DNA of 42,871 nt from Bacillus andreraoultii (GTDB lineage: Bacteria > Bacillota > Bacilli > Bacillales > Caldibacillaceae): contig NZ_LN868936.1 of assembly GCF_001244735.1 (NCBI RefSeq), forward strand, positions 468,074 through 510,944, in the 5' to 3' direction. Of this stretch, positions 1 to 8,966 are shown one piece after another. A program made the position numbers and the translations under genes. The notes under the pieces are model-generated. The model had not been told where the DNA came from. It worked only from the letters and a program-made list of their open reading frames with translations, and did no database searches. How positions within the stretch are numbered: position 1 is the first letter of the stretch; each line of letters starts with the position of its first letter.

Positions 1-97
1 CTTCCATTTCAACAAACAACGCTAATCTGTCATCCATTTGTTCCACTTTTAGTATTTTTACGTCTTCTAATCCTGGCATAATTATGTTATTATTCAT
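1..97 (-). CDS. ISL3-family transposase, N-terminal 32 codons (partial)
   Basis: Only the first 32 codons lie in the window. They read MNNNIIMPGLEDVKILKVEQ and then a segment ending LALFVEME. This resembles the ISL3 transposase N-terminus, in which a 'lpGLEdv.v.kve' stretch precedes a CxxC zinc motif that would fall just outside. The ATG at 97 is preceded by AAAGGGAG at about ten bases; an internal ATG at codon 7 is possible. ISL3 enzymes are DDE transposases that move the element by cut and paste. The family call rests on a short segment and on the adjacent GGCTCT end. Confidence 0.65.
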   Translation of the reverse strand, partial: MNNNIIMPGLEDVKILKVEQMDDRLALFVEME

Positions 98-100
98 TTG

Positions 101-167
101 CACACGACTCCCTTTCTTTGACTTGTTTCTGTCAATTCAAGTATAAAAGGAAATTAGGAGTCGTGTG
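101..167 (-). promoter_or_regulatory. RBS-occluding hairpin in the transposase leader
   Basis: CACACGACTCC at 101-111 and GGAGTCGTGTG at 157-167 are perfect 11-base inverted repeats. In minus-strand RNA the 101-111 arm contains most of the Shine-Dalgarno GGGAG (108-112) of the transposase. A TATACT -10-like box (140-145) lies between the arms, so an element-born transcript would begin downstream of the first arm and leave the site free. No good -35 box was seen. Confidence 0.5.
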
Positions 168-194
168 TCTCTTTTTTTTGAATCTTTTATTAAC

Positions 195-221
195 TTATAG
201 AGCCACATTTATTATAGAGCC
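195..221 (-). repeat. Tandem GGCTCTATAA repeat at the IS end
   Basis: TTATAGAGCC occurs at 195-204 and again at 212-221 on the plus strand (GGCTCTATAA on the minus strand), separated by seven bases. The outer copy is the likely IS terminus and the inner copy may be a second transposase-binding repeat. Confidence 0.6.
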
Positions 222-271
222 ATCTTTTTCAAAACAAAATCAGGCTATCTCATCATAAATGAGATAGCCTG
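222..271 (-). terminator. Intrinsic terminator of rplM-rpsI
   Basis: A perfect 13-bp stem (CAGGCTATCTCAT at 241-253 with its complement at 259-271) has a 5-base loop. On the minus strand it is followed by ATTTTGTTTTG. It starts 33 bases after the rpsI stop codon. There is no T-run on the plus-strand side, so it acts on rightward-to-leftward transcription. Confidence 0.85.
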
Positions 272-303
272 AAAACGTTGATATATCAATATTTTGATTA
301 AGA

Positions 304-696
304 TTAACGCTTCGAGAACTGTGGCGCGCGACGTGCGCCTTTAAGACCGTATTTCTTACGTTCTTTCATACGTGGGTCACGTGTTAAGAAGCCAGCACGT
401 TTTAATACCGCACGAAATTCTGGGTCAGCTTGTAGTAACGCACGAGCGATACCATGACGGATTGCTCCAGCTTGACCTGTATAACCGCCGCCTTTTACAT
501 TAACTAATACATCATAACGACCTACTGTTTCAGTTGCAACTAGTGGTTGTTTAATAACTTCACGTAATGCTGCGAATGGAATATAAGATTCAACATCACG
601 ATCATTGATAACAATTCGTCCATCACCAGGGACTAAGCGAACACGTGCAACAGAACTTTTACGACGTCCAGTTCCGTAATATTGTACTTTTGCCAA
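304..696 (-). CDS. rpsI: 30S ribosomal protein S9
   Basis: S9 of the small-subunit head. Its C-terminal tail reaches the P-site tRNA. The 130 residues are full length and carry the family signature [13 protein letters not shown] near the N-terminus and the basic tail ending QFSKR. The start is a TTG at 696, nine bases after GGAGGG. It is the second gene of the rplM-rpsI pair, with a 20-base gap, and is followed by a strong terminator. Nothing in the sequence is unusual apart from the TTG start. Confidence 0.97.
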   Translation of the reverse strand: MAKVQYYGTGRRKSSVARVRLVPGDGRIVINDRDVESYIPFAALREVIKQPLVATETVGRYDVLVNVKGGGYTGQAGAIRHGIARALLQADPEFRAVLKRAGFLTRDPRMKERKKYGLKGARRAPQFSKR

Positions 697-716
697 AATG
701 ATTTCCCTCCTCTATA

Positions 717-1154
717 TTAACCGCGCAATTCTAAAGTTTCAGGTTGTTGTGCTTGATGTGGATGTTCAGGACCTGCATATACGTGCAATTTCTTGAACAT
801 TTGACGTCCTAAAGAATTCTTTGGAAGCATGCCTTTTACTGCAAGCTCAAGCATTCTGTCAGGATAGTTTGTCCGCATTTCATTAGCAGTTCTAACTTTT
901 AAACCACCTGGGTACAAACTGTGGCGATAGTATTTTTTATCAGCTAATTTGTTTCCAGTTAATTCGATTTTTTCAGCATTAATAATAATCACATGATCTC
1001 CAGTGTCAACATGTGGAGTATATGTTGGTTTATGTTTTCCGCGTAAAATGGAAGCTACTTCACTAGCAAGACGTCCTAGTGTTTGACCAGCAGCATCAAC
1101 AACGTACCATTTGCGTTCAATTTCTTGTGGCTTAGCCATATAAGTCGTACGCAT
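717..1154 (-). CDS. rplM: 50S ribosomal protein L13
   Basis: L13 is an early-assembly protein of the large subunit. The 145 residues cover the whole family length, including the central THVDTGDHV-like segment (seen as [20 protein letters not shown]) and the [16 protein letters not shown] stretch. The first ATG (1154) follows AGGAGGGTGAAAC at good spacing and gives the usual Bacillus N-terminus MRTTYMAKP. It heads the rplM-rpsI operon with its own promoter and an 80-base leader that may be the site of autoregulation. Confidence 0.97.
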   Translation of the reverse strand: MRTTYMAKPQEIERKWYVVDAAGQTLGRLASEVASILRGKHKPTYTPHVDTGDHVIIINAEKIELTGNKLADKKYYRHSLYPGGLKVRTANEMRTNYPDRMLELAVKGMLPKNSLGRQMFKKLHVYAGPEHPHQAQQPETLELRG

Positions 1155-1238
1155 GTTTCACCCTCCTAAATATGAATCAATTGTTTATATTCAACATAAT
1201 AAGTTTCCGGGGCTTATCATGGAAAAAACAATGTACCA
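1155..1238 (-). promoter_or_regulatory. Probable L13-type leader RNA of rplM
   Basis: About 84 bases lie between the predicted transcription start and the rplM ATG. They include the hairpin ATAAG-CCCCGGAAA-CTTAT just before an AT-rich stretch and the Shine-Dalgarno site. The position matches the L13 leader family described upstream of rplM in Bacilli, where excess L13 is thought to repress its own mRNA. The assignment is by position and hairpin only. Confidence 0.5.
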
Positions 1239-1244
1239 TCTGAT

Positions 1245-1273
1245 ATCTTAACTTTTTTACACCTTAATGTCAA
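1245..1273 (-). promoter_or_regulatory. SigA-type promoter of rplM-rpsI
   Basis: TTGACA (1268-1273) is a perfect -35 box. It is separated by 17 bases from TAAGAT (1245-1250, 4 of 6 consensus positions). It lies about 90 bases upstream of rplM and separates transcription of rplM-rpsI from truA. Confidence 0.75.
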
Positions 1274-1360
1274 GGCAATGCATAGTTTTTTGTTTGATAA
1301 ATTTATCCATTTACAAAAATTCATTCAACATGCAACTCTCTATCATTTCAACGCTCGAAT

Positions 1361-2098
1361 TCAATAGAAAACTCGATATAAATAAAGCCCATGACCTGGT
1401 GCCGTCTTCCCTGCTTTTGTTCGATCTTTTGCTTCAATAATAGCTGGAATCTCTTCTGGTCTTCGTTTTCCTGCTCCAACTTCTAGTAATGTACCAACAA
1501 TAATTCGTACCATATTATATAAAAAACCATTGCCTTTGATTTGAATAACTAACATGTCTCCATTTACAAGTATTGTTAAGTTTTCAATCATCCGAACGTG
1601 ATCTTGAGCTTCCGACTTTGCTGAACAGAAACTTGTAAAATCATGTGTACCGAGGAAGAACTTCACTGCTTCCTTCATTGCATCAATTTTAAGTGAATAC
1701 GGATACTGATAAACATAATTCCTTGTAAACGGGTCTCTATCTTTATTCAAAGATATATGGTAATGGTATTCTTTTCCCTTTGCTGAGAATCGAGCATGAA
1801 AATCTTCGTCTACCTGTTCGGATTGAAGTATGGAAATATCTGCTGGTAATAAAGCATTTAATGCCCGTTTCCACCTTTCCCCTTCCAACGATAATGGACT
1901 ATCAAAATGAATGACTTGGCCTTTTGCATGAACTTGTGCATCTGTTCTTCCTGATGCAAATACTGGGACCCTTTTCCCTTTATGCATGTTCATCAAGACT
2001 TTTTCAACTTCACCTTGAACCGTCCGCTTATTTGGTTGCACTTGGTACCCTTCAAAATTCGTCCCGTCATACGCAATGATACACTTTATTCTTTTCAT
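1361..2098 (-). CDS. truA: tRNA pseudouridine(38-40) synthase TruA
   Basis: TruA converts uridines 38-40 of the anticodon stem to pseudouridine. The protein is about 245 residues. It shows the catalytic-loop motif GRTDAQVHA with the nucleophilic Asp, HFDSPLS, the [12 protein letters not shown] segment, and the C-terminal [16 protein letters not shown] and [10 protein letters not shown] motifs. The ATG at 2098 ([12 protein letters not shown]) is preferred to an in-frame TTG five codons upstream because it aligns with the family start and has GAGG nine bases upstream. It ends the ECF transporter gene string, starting 44 bases after ecfT. Confidence 0.95.
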   Translation of the reverse strand: MKRIKCIIAYDGTNFEGYQVQPNKRTVQGEVEKVLMNMHKGKRVPVFASGRTDAQVHAKGQVIHFDSPLSLEGERWKRALNALLPADISILQSEQVDEDFHARFSAKGKEYHYHISLNKDRDPFTRNYVYQYPYSLKIDAMKEAVKFFLGTHDFTSFCSAKSEAQDHVRMIENLTILVNGDMLVIQIKGNGFLYNMVRIIVGTLLEVGAGKRRPEEIPAIIEAKDRTKAGKTAPGHGLYLYRVFY

Positions 2099-2142
2099 AT
2101 CGAAAATCCTCAATCTTATACATAATAAAATCTTTCCTAATA

Positions 2143-2940
2143 TTAACTTCTAAATAAAATTAATAGAACTGTAACAAGTAATAGGAGCAACATAACGATT
2201 GTATCAATCTTTCCCCACTTAAGTAGGCGATATTTTGTTCTACCCTCACCGCCACGGTAGCCTCTAGCCTCCATTGCTGTAGCTAACTCTTCGGCTCGTT
2301 TAAACGCATTGATAAATAGTGGAATTAATAATGGTACAACCGCACTCGCTCGTTCTTTTAAAGAGCCTTCAGAAAAATCTACACCACGTGCCATTTGTGC
2401 TTTCATAATCTTGTCGGTTTCATCCATTAACGTAGGAATAAAACGAAGGGCAATTGACATCATAAGTGCTAATTCGTGTACAGGGAATTTTACCTTTTTT
2501 AGAGGTTTCAATAAGCTCTCAATACCGTCCGTAATTTCAATTGGTGTCGTTGTTAACGTCAATAATGAAGTAACAAGAATGAGAAAGAAAAATCGTAACG
2601 AAATAAAAATCGCTTGTCTTAAACCATATTCATAAATTGTAATGAATCCGAGTTTAAATATTATATCCCCCTCTTTTGTAAAGAAAATATGCAAAAGAAA
2701 GGTGAATAGGATAATCCAAAATAAAAATTTTAGACCGTTAAATAAAAATTTAATCGGTATATTCGAACTTAATATTGCCAGGAGTGTAAATAGACCAAGA
2801 AGGCTATACGTAATTACATTATTTGCAAAGAACACAATAGCTATGAAAATGATAATGGTTAATAATTTTGCTCGGGAATCCATTTTATGTAATGGCGAAT
2901 CGACAGGGATATAACGTCCAAAAATCATTTTCTCCATCAT
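2143..2940 (-). CDS. ecfT: Energy-coupling factor transporter transmembrane protein EcfT
   Basis: EcfT is the scaffold membrane subunit of group II ECF vitamin/metal importers. It couples the two EcfA ATPases to interchangeable substrate-binding S components. The 265 residues contain hydrophobic helices near residues 27-60, 70-90, 105-125 and at the C-terminus, plus a cytoplasmic segment with the two conserved coupling motifs, seen as KAQMARGVD and [10 protein letters not shown]. The start overlaps the ecfA2 stop by four bases, indicating translational coupling. No S-component gene is in the window, so the substrate is unknown. Confidence 0.95.
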   Translation of the reverse strand: MMEKMIFGRYIPVDSPLHKMDSRAKLLTIIIFIAIVFFANNVITYSLLGLFTLLAILSSNIPIKFLFNGLKFLFWIILFTFLLHIFFTKEGDIIFKLGFITIYEYGLRQAIFISLRFFFLILVTSLLTLTTTPIEITDGIESLLKPLKKVKFPVHELALMMSIALRFIPTLMDETDKIMKAQMARGVDFSEGSLKERASAVVPLLIPLFINAFKRAEELATAMEARGYRGGEGRTKYRLLKWGKIDTIVMLLLLLVTVLLILFRS

Positions 2941-3806
2941 TTTTTATTCCCCCGCTCTATATAGGAAAAGATGTTCTCTGTCAATTCATCAATCGATAAA
3001 CTTGGCTTACCTATTGTTTGTCCTAATTTCTCCTCTAATTTTAACTGAAACCTTACAGACTCAGGTACATCTAAACCTAGCTTTATTAGTTCAGTAGGTG
3101 ATAAAAATATTTCCCTTGGCGTTCCCTTTTTATAAACAGTTCCTCGATGCATAATAACAATCGAGTCGGCATATTTTGATGCATCTTCCATACTATGGGT
3201 GACTAGAACAATTGAGATGCCTTGCTCTTTATATAAACGATAAAACATATCCATAATTTCGATCCGCCCACGAGGATCTAGTCCAGCTGTGGGTTCATCC
3301 AGTACAAGAATATCAGGCTGCATAGCTAGTACACCTGCAATCGCAACTCTGCGCATTTGGCCACCAGATAAATCAAATGGTGATTTATTCAATAATTCTT
3401 CAGATAAACCAACTAGTTTAATGGCTTCCTTCGCTCTTCGCTTTGCTGCATCCTCTGTCGCACCAAAATTTAAGGGACCAAAACAAATATCTCTTTCAAC
3501 AGATTCCTCAAATAGTTGATGTTCGGGAAATTGAAACACAATTCCAACACGTTGTCTAATTGCTTTTAAGCCTTTTACTTTTTGTTCAGAAGTAATGGTC
3601 TTATCACCAATCTGAATTTCCCCTTCAGTAGGTCGCAATAATCCATTTAAATGCTGTAACAACGTAGACTTCCCAGAACCAGTATGACCAATTACAGCAG
3701 TGTAGCTATGAGAAGGCAAAGAAATATTAATATCATGAAGTGCTAATTTTTCAAATGGAGTGCCTTTTTGATACGTAAACCCTAAATTTCTTGTGTTAAT
3801 CTCCAT
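2937..3806 (-). CDS. ecfA2: Energy-coupling factor transporter ATPase EcfA2
   Basis: This is the second ABC ATPase of the ECF module and pairs with EcfA1 below EcfT. The 289 residues carry Walker A GHTGSGKST (residues 40-48), a Q-loop (FQFPEHQLF), the ABC signature LSGGQMRRVAIA, Walker B ILVLDEPTAGLDP and the switch histidine in VLVTHSMED. The start overlaps the end of ecfA1 by 25 bases and has GGTGG seven bases upstream. The Ala-Gly-Leu D-loop with a C-terminal ECF-type extension separates it from generic ABC importers. Confidence 0.95.
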   Translation of the reverse strand: MEINTRNLGFTYQKGTPFEKLALHDINISLPSHSYTAVIGHTGSGKSTLLQHLNGLLRPTEGEIQIGDKTITSEQKVKGLKAIRQRVGIVFQFPEHQLFEESVERDICFGPLNFGATEDAAKRRAKEAIKLVGLSEELLNKSPFDLSGGQMRRVAIAGVLAMQPDILVLDEPTAGLDPRGRIEIMDMFYRLYKEQGISIVLVTHSMEDASKYADSIVIMHRGTVYKKGTPREIFLSPTELIKLGLDVPESVRFQLKLEEKLGQTIGKPSLSIDELTENIFSYIERGNKK

Positions 3807-4621
3807 ACATAATCCACCAACTTATCTTCTTGTAAAATTTCCTCAGGTACATGAAAGCCTTGTTCACGCATCCTTTTTATTAGTTTTTGTGTAAAAGGAA
3901 TATCAAGACCAAGTTTCATTAGCTCTTCATCCATTAAAAATATATCACTTGGCGTCCCTTCTCTATAAACAGTTCCCCTATTCATTACGAGCAGCCGATC
4001 CGCCTTTACAGCCTCTTCTAAATCATGAGTAATCGAAATAATCGTTAGGTTGTTATTACTCTTTAATTCCCTAACTGTATCAAGTACTTCACTTCTTCCC
4101 CTCGGGTCTAGCATCGATGTGGCTTCATCTAGAATGATAATCTTTGGTCTAAGCGCTAATACACTTGCAATTGCAACCCGTTGTTTCTGTCCCCCAGATA
4201 GATGGTGTGGCTCTTGATCAAGAAATTCATTCATCTTTACTTTCTTTAATGAATCATGGACCCTTGCCACCATATCCTCCCGAGGAATACCATGATTTTC
4301 TAAACCAAAAGCTACATCATCTTGAACGGTCGTCCCTACAAATTGATTATCCGGATTTTGAAAAACCATCCCAACCATATCTCTTACATCCCAAACAGTC
4401 TCTTCAGCAATCTCTCTACCATCTACTGAAATGGAGCCAGCTTGCGGAAATATAAGGCCATTCATCAGTTTTGCAATTGTTGACTTCCCAGACCCGTTAT
4501 GACCAACGATTGCCAACCATTCTCCCTCATATACGGAAAAATTTACATGGTCTAAAGCATATGGGGCACCTTTCTCATATTTGAAAGATACATCTTTAAA
4601 TTGAACAATTTCTTTTACCAT
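3782..4621 (-). CDS. ecfA1: Energy-coupling factor transporter ATPase EcfA1
   Basis: This is the first ATPase of the ECF importer. Its 279 residues contain Walker A GHNGSGKST (40-48), Q-loop FQNPDNQFV, signature LSGGQKQRVAIA, Walker B IIILDEATSMLDP and the switch histidine in ISITHDLEEA. The ATG at 4621 follows TAGGTGAAGTT. It is the first gene of ecfA1-ecfA2-ecfT-truA. It stands 478 bases downstream of rplQ and its terminator, so it probably has its own promoter, although genomes of this group usually keep it beside the alpha cluster. Confidence 0.95.
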   Translation of the reverse strand: MVKEIVQFKDVSFKYEKGAPYALDHVNFSVYEGEWLAIVGHNGSGKSTIAKLMNGLIFPQAGSISVDGREIAEETVWDVRDMVGMVFQNPDNQFVGTTVQDDVAFGLENHGIPREDMVARVHDSLKKVKMNEFLDQEPHHLSGGQKQRVAIASVLALRPKIIILDEATSMLDPRGRSEVLDTVRELKSNNNLTIISITHDLEEAVKADRLLVMNRGTVYREGTPSDIFLMDEELMKLGLDIPFTQKLIKRMREQGFHVPEEILQEDKLVDYVWRLTQEI

Positions 4622-4671
4622 AACTTCACCTACTTACTACAGCCTATTCCACGCTTTAATTCATTAAAATC

Positions 4672-4677
4672 ATTATA
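4672..4677 (-). promoter_or_regulatory. Possible -10 box of the ecfA1 promoter
   Basis: A perfect TATAAT lies 51 bases upstream of the ecfA1 start codon and downstream of the 4731-4762 hairpin. No hexamer close to TTGACA is present 16-18 bases upstream, so the call is weak. Confidence 0.3.
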
Positions 4678-4730
4678 ATTGAAAATTTAGAATGAAACCA
4701 CCCTTTACATCTGAGAAAAGCGCTTTAAAA

Positions 4731-4762
4731 TAAAAAAGCCTGCACCCTTCCCATGCAGTCAT
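4731..4762 (-). terminator. Weak terminator-like hairpin upstream of ecfA1
   Basis: On the minus strand, CTGCA and TGCAG form a 5-bp stem with a purine-rich loop, followed by GGCTTTTTT. It could be a backup terminator for the alpha cluster or an attenuator in an ecfA1 leader. Confidence 0.4.
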
Positions 4763-4992
4763 GTCATCTAATCAGTTTATTTTTTGAGAATAATCTCATT
4801 TACTTATATGCTAATAAGTATATACTTTATTGTTTCATAGAAAGGGTACTAGAGCTAGACAAAGGACTTTACCCTTATCGTAACACTCGCTTTTTTAAAT
4901 AGACATTTGCAAATAACTTACATATAGACACTTGAAATTCGTTTTCTACCATCACACGAAAGTTACCTGACTATTGCGAATGGAAAAGTTTA

Positions 4993-5033
4993 TAAAAAAA
5001 AGGGCAGGATTTATTACAATCCTTTTACTGCCC
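4993..5033 (-). terminator. Intrinsic terminator after rplQ
   Basis: Minus-strand GGGCA...TGCCC with nested GGATT...AATCC is followed by eight T residues. It starts 67 bases after the rplQ stop and ends the long ribosomal gene cluster. Confidence 0.75.
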
Positions 5034-5099
5034 TCCTTTTCATTTGTTGTTTAAAAAGAGGATTCCTACATTTAAACAACTTCAATTAGTCAACAATTA

Positions 5100-5465
5100 T
5101 TAGTCAACAAACTCGATAATTGCCATTGGTGCACCATCACCGCGACGTGGACCCACTTTAAGGATTCTAGTATATCCACCTTGACGTTCTTGATAGCGTG
5201 GAGCAATATCAGAGAATAATTTTTGTAGAGCATCTTTATTGGATTCTTCATCAGCAACTTCTTTACGAACGAAAGCAGCTGCTTGACGACGTGCATGAAG
5301 ATCCCCACGTTTACCTAAAGTAACTAATTTTTCCACTACTGAGCGTAATTCTTTTGCACGAGTTTCAGTAGTTTCAATACGTTCATTGATAATAAGATCA
5401 GTAGCTAAGTCACGTAGCAAAGCTTTACGTTGATCACTAGTACGGCCTAATTTTCTGTAACCCAA
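5100..5465 (-). CDS. rplQ: 50S ribosomal protein L17
   Basis: L17 sits near the peptide exit of the large subunit. The true start is the TTG at 5465 (encoded N-terminus [17 protein letters not shown]), eight bases after AAGGAGGG. This gives 121 residues, the family size, whereas an upstream in-frame ATG would add a non-conserved tail. The signatures TETRAKELR and [12 protein letters not shown] are present, as is the C-terminal [12 protein letters not shown]. It follows rpoA and is the last gene of the S10-spc-alpha block. Confidence 0.96.
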   Translation of the reverse strand: MGYRKLGRTSDQRKALLRDLATDLIINERIETTETRAKELRSVVEKLVTLGKRGDLHARRQAAAFVRKEVADEESNKDALQKLFSDIAPRYQERQGGYTRILKVGPRRGDGAPMAIIEFVD

Positions 5466-5519
5466 GTTGTTTCCCTCCTTTTTGAAGTATCGTTCTTCCA
5501 ACCTCAATTTATAACTTCA

Positions 5520-6464
5520 TTAGTCGTCTTTACGTAACGATAAACCAAGTTCATCAAGTTTCGCTTTAACCTCTTCTAATGATTTACGTCCGAGGTTACG
5601 AACTTTCATCATATCTTCTTCAGTCTTATTAGCTAACTCTTGAACAGTGTTGATTCCAGCACGTTTTAAGCAGTTATAAGAACGAACAGAAAGGTCAAGT
5701 TCTTCTATTGTCATTTCTAGAACTTTTTCTTTTTGATCTTCTTCTTTCTCTACCATGATTTCTGCATTTACTGCTTCATCTGTTAAATCAACAAAAATAT
5801 TAAGATGTTCCATTAAAATCTTTGCTGCTAGAGAAATAGCTTCTTTCGGCCCAATACTTCCATCTGTCCAAACTTCAAACATTAATTTATCATAATCCGC
5901 TGATTGACCAATACGTGTATTCTCAACATAATAGGAAACTCTTGAAACAGGAGTATAAATAGAGTCAATTGGAATCACACCAATAGGCTGGTCATCACGT
6001 TTATTTTCATCTGCAACGATGTAGCCACGACCACGTTTTGCAGTTAGTCGCATCCGTAATTTACCATTTGCAGCAAGTTCCGCAATATGTAAATCAGGAT
6101 TTAAAATTTCAACATCACTATCATGATTAATATCAGCTGCTGTTACAACTCCTGCACCACTCATGTCGATTTCAAGCGTTTTTTCTTCATCGGAATAGAT
6201 TTTTAACGCTAGTTTTTTAAGATTTAAGATGATTGTAGTTACATCCTCCACGACGCCTTCAATAGTTGAAAACTCATGCAGTACTCCATCTACTTGAATA
6301 GATGTGACAGCGGCACCAGGAAGTGAGGATAGCAGGATACGACGTAAGGAGTTACCCAAAGTTGTACCATATCCACGCTCAAGCGGCTCAACTACAAATT
6401 TTCCGTACTTGGCGTCATCGCTGATCTCAACTGTTTCTATTTTCGGTTTTTCAATTTCGATCAT
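5520..6464 (-). CDS. rpoA: DNA-directed RNA polymerase alpha subunit
   Basis: Alpha dimerises to nucleate assembly of the core polymerase, and its C-terminal domain contacts UP elements and activators. The 314 residues comprise the N-terminal dimerisation domain (about 1-230, with [22 protein letters not shown]) and, after an acidic Glu/Lys linker near 235-245, the helix-hairpin-helix C-terminal domain ([28 protein letters not shown]). The ATG at 6464 follows GGAGGG. It lies between rpsK and rplQ, the standard alpha-operon position. Confidence 0.97.
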   Translation of the reverse strand: MIEIEKPKIETVEISDDAKYGKFVVEPLERGYGTTLGNSLRRILLSSLPGAAVTSIQVDGVLHEFSTIEGVVEDVTTIILNLKKLALKIYSDEEKTLEIDMSGAGVVTAADINHDSDVEILNPDLHIAELAANGKLRMRLTAKRGRGYIVADENKRDDQPIGVIPIDSIYTPVSRVSYYVENTRIGQSADYDKLMFEVWTDGSIGPKEAISLAAKILMEHLNIFVDLTDEAVNAEIMVEKEEDQKEKVLEMTIEELDLSVRSYNCLKRAGINTVQELANKTEEDMMKVRNLGRKSLEEVKAKLDELGLSLRKDD

Positions 6465-6497
6465 TCAAATTTACCCTCCTTCAAAACGTCGAAACCC

Positions 6498-6521
6498 CGG
6501 CTAGTTATACTCTACTAACCG
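6498..6521 (-). other. Small hairpin in the rpsK-rpoA spacer
   Basis: In minus-strand RNA, CGGTTAGT pairs with AACTAGCCG (8 bp with a G-U pair) around a short AGAGTAT-like loop, about 35 bases before the rpoA start. There is no T-run, so it is not a terminator. A processing or stability role is only possible. Confidence 0.35.
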
Positions 6522-6637
6522 AAATTCCCCCTGTAAAGTATTCCCGTTTGTGCACAACATTTTGGTTTTCTAATTTTTATACTTTTTTGTATCATATCCC
6601 ATTATAGACGGGCGACACAATTTCTATACACAAAAAA

Positions 6638-7027
6638 TTATACACGACGACGTTTTGGTGGACGGCAACCATTATGAGGTACTGGAGTTACATCTTTAAT
6701 AGCTGTAACTTCAAGACCAGCTGCTTGCAATGCACGAATGGCAGCTTCACGGCCAGCACCAGGACCTTTAACATTAACTTCTAATGATCTCATTCCATGT
6801 TCCATTGAAGCTTTAGCTGCTGTTTCAGCTGCCATTTGAGCTGCGAATGGAGTGGATTTACGAGAACCTTTAAAGCCTAAAGCACCTGCACTAGACCAAG
6901 ATACAGCATTACCATGAACATCAGTAATTGTTACGATTGTATTATTAAAAGTTGAACGAATATGAGCAACACCAGATTCTATATTCTTTTTCACACGGCG
7001 TTTACGAGTATTTGTTTTACGAGCCAA
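6638..7027 (-). CDS. rpsK: 30S ribosomal protein S11
   Basis: S11 lines the mRNA exit channel of the platform. The 129 residues show the [15 protein letters not shown]-terminus, [12 protein letters not shown], the conserved [16 protein letters not shown] and the C-terminal [13 protein letters not shown]. It starts with TTG at 7027, nine bases after GGGAGG; no better in-frame start aligns. It lies between rpsM and rpoA, with 22 bases separating it from rpsM. Confidence 0.97.
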   Translation of the reverse strand: MARKTNTRKRRVKKNIESGVAHIRSTFNNTIVTITDVHGNAVSWSSAGALGFKGSRKSTPFAAQMAAETAAKASMEHGMRSLEVNVKGPGAGREAAIRALQAAGLEVTAIKDVTPVPHNGCRPPKRRRV

Positions 7028-7049
7028 TTTACAGAACCTCCCTTACTTA

Positions 7050-7433
<384 letters not shown>

Positions 7434-7436
7434 TTA

Positions 7437-7556
<120 letters not shown>

Positions 7557-7584
7557 TCAAACCTCCTTAGCTTTACGGAGTTCA

Positions 7585-7803
7585 TTACTTAAATCGATAC
7601 GTAATTCTTCCTCTAGTCAAATCATAAGGCGATAGCTCAACAGTAACCTTATCCCCTGGTAAAATACGAATGAAATGCATACGGATTTTACCTGAAACAT
7701 GTGCTAAAACTGTATGCCCGTTTTCTAACTCTACCTTAAACATTGCATTTGGTAATGTTTCAATAACAGTACCTTCGACTTCAATCACATCGTCTTTGGC
7801 CAT
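7585..7803 (-). CDS. infA: Translation initiation factor IF-1
   Basis: IF-1 occupies the 30S A site during initiation. The 72 residues form a single S1-like OB fold: [20 protein letters not shown], then [18 protein letters not shown] and the C-terminal [11 protein letters not shown]. The start ATG at 7803 follows GAGGAGGG. It normally sits downstream of map and a KOW-domain gene; here map is missing and the KOW gene is decayed, so transcription may come from the proposed promoter at 8155-8183 as well as from read-through. Confidence 0.97.
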   Translation of the reverse strand: MAKDDVIEVEGTVIETLPNAMFKVELENGHTVLAHVSGKIRMHFIRILPGDKVTVELSPYDLTRGRITYRFK

Positions 7804-7819
7804 ATAATGCGTTCCCTCC

Positions 7820-8063
7820 TCATAAGCCAGGTGTTCTTAAATGAAAAGTATGGAGAGCAATCCGTAAGTTTCCATTTATTACCTGACCTGTTTGTAAAAT
7901 ACTCTTTTTTACTTCAGGGGAAACATAACTAAATAAATTGAGATGATTTACGTTTTTCTTCTTGGGACGATCAAACTATCGTATATCCCCATCAGCAATT
8001 AAGACTAATTTTCCACCAGTATATCCGATGATTACCTGCAAACAACACAGAATCTCGTCCTTT
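7820..8063 (-). pseudogene. Decayed KOW-domain RNA-binding protein gene (YbzG-like)
   Basis: Between adk and infA, Bacilli normally carry a KOW-domain protein gene. Reading 8063 to 7820 on the minus strand gives KGRDSVLFA, then a one-base shift near 8034-8042, VIIGYTGGKLVLIADGDIR, a TAG stop at 7976-7978, and FDRPKKKNVNHLNLFSYVSP followed by EVKKSILQTGQVINGNLRIA up to a TGA at 7820. The GRD, LIADGD and RPKKKN.NHL motifs are diagnostic of this family. Two stop codons precede KGRD, so the N-terminus is also gone. At least three independent lesions make it a pseudogene. An alternative is that a shortened product of 35 codons from an ATG upstream is made, which I think unlikely. Confidence 0.8.
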
Positions 8064-8252
8064 TTATTATGTGTATAATTCATTAGTTACGTATGACTGT
8101 ACGCTCGTTTGAAAAATAACATTTTCATTGAAGAGCTACAACACACAGATTTAAATTATACAACGATTTACTGAACTTTTCACGAAAAAGTTCCTGTAAA
8201 TAATGGTACTTAATAGAATCTCTCCCACTACTACAGTATCGGATTGCGTCTA
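8064..8252 (-). other. Gene-free remnant between adk and the KOW pseudogene
   Basis: Methionine aminopeptidase (map) usually occupies this place. No map motif is recognisable in the three minus-strand frames of this 189-base stretch. It contains a hairpin (GAACTTTT/AAAAGTTC flanked by ATTTAC/GTAAAT, about 8165-8203) and a candidate promoter. It may be the scar of the event that removed map. Confidence 0.5.
8155..8183 (-). promoter_or_regulatory. Candidate promoter upstream of infA-rpmJ-rpsM
   Basis: A perfect TATAAT (8155-8160) is preceded at 17 bases by GTGAAA (8178-8183, 4 of 6). It lies about 350 bases upstream of infA, in the degenerate stretch. The -35 box overlaps the local hairpin. 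Confidence 0.4.

Positions 8253-8966
<714 letters not shown>

Larger units (their letters stand above)
1..221 (-). mobile_element. ISL3-family insertion sequence, start of element (partial)
   Basis: Read on the minus strand, the element appears to begin at 221 with GGCTCTATAA, repeated at 204. ISL3-family ends characteristically begin GGCTCT. A leader of about 100 bases and a transposase start codon at 97 follow, and the element runs off the left window edge. It sits only about 20 bases beyond the rpsI terminator, so it has not interrupted the ribosomal operon. The other end and the target duplication are outside the window, so the exact boundary (221 or 204) is inferred. Confidence 0.65.
4622..4992 (-). 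other. Gene-free stretch upstream of ecfA1
   Basis: There is no convincing gene here. It holds a terminator-like hairpin (4731-4762), a 12-base AT palindrome AAGTATATACTT at about 4817-4828, and a consensus TATAAT (4672-4677) without a good -35 box, 51 bases before the ecfA1 ATG. Together with the rplQ terminator it makes up the interval between the alpha cluster and the ECF genes. Confidence 0.5.

Noticed and set aside
7820-8063. Reading the KOW remnant as a functional short ORF from the upstream ATG
   Set aside because: It would stop at 7976-7978 after about 35 codons, would lack the N-terminal KOW part in frame and leaves the conserved C-terminal half untranslated.
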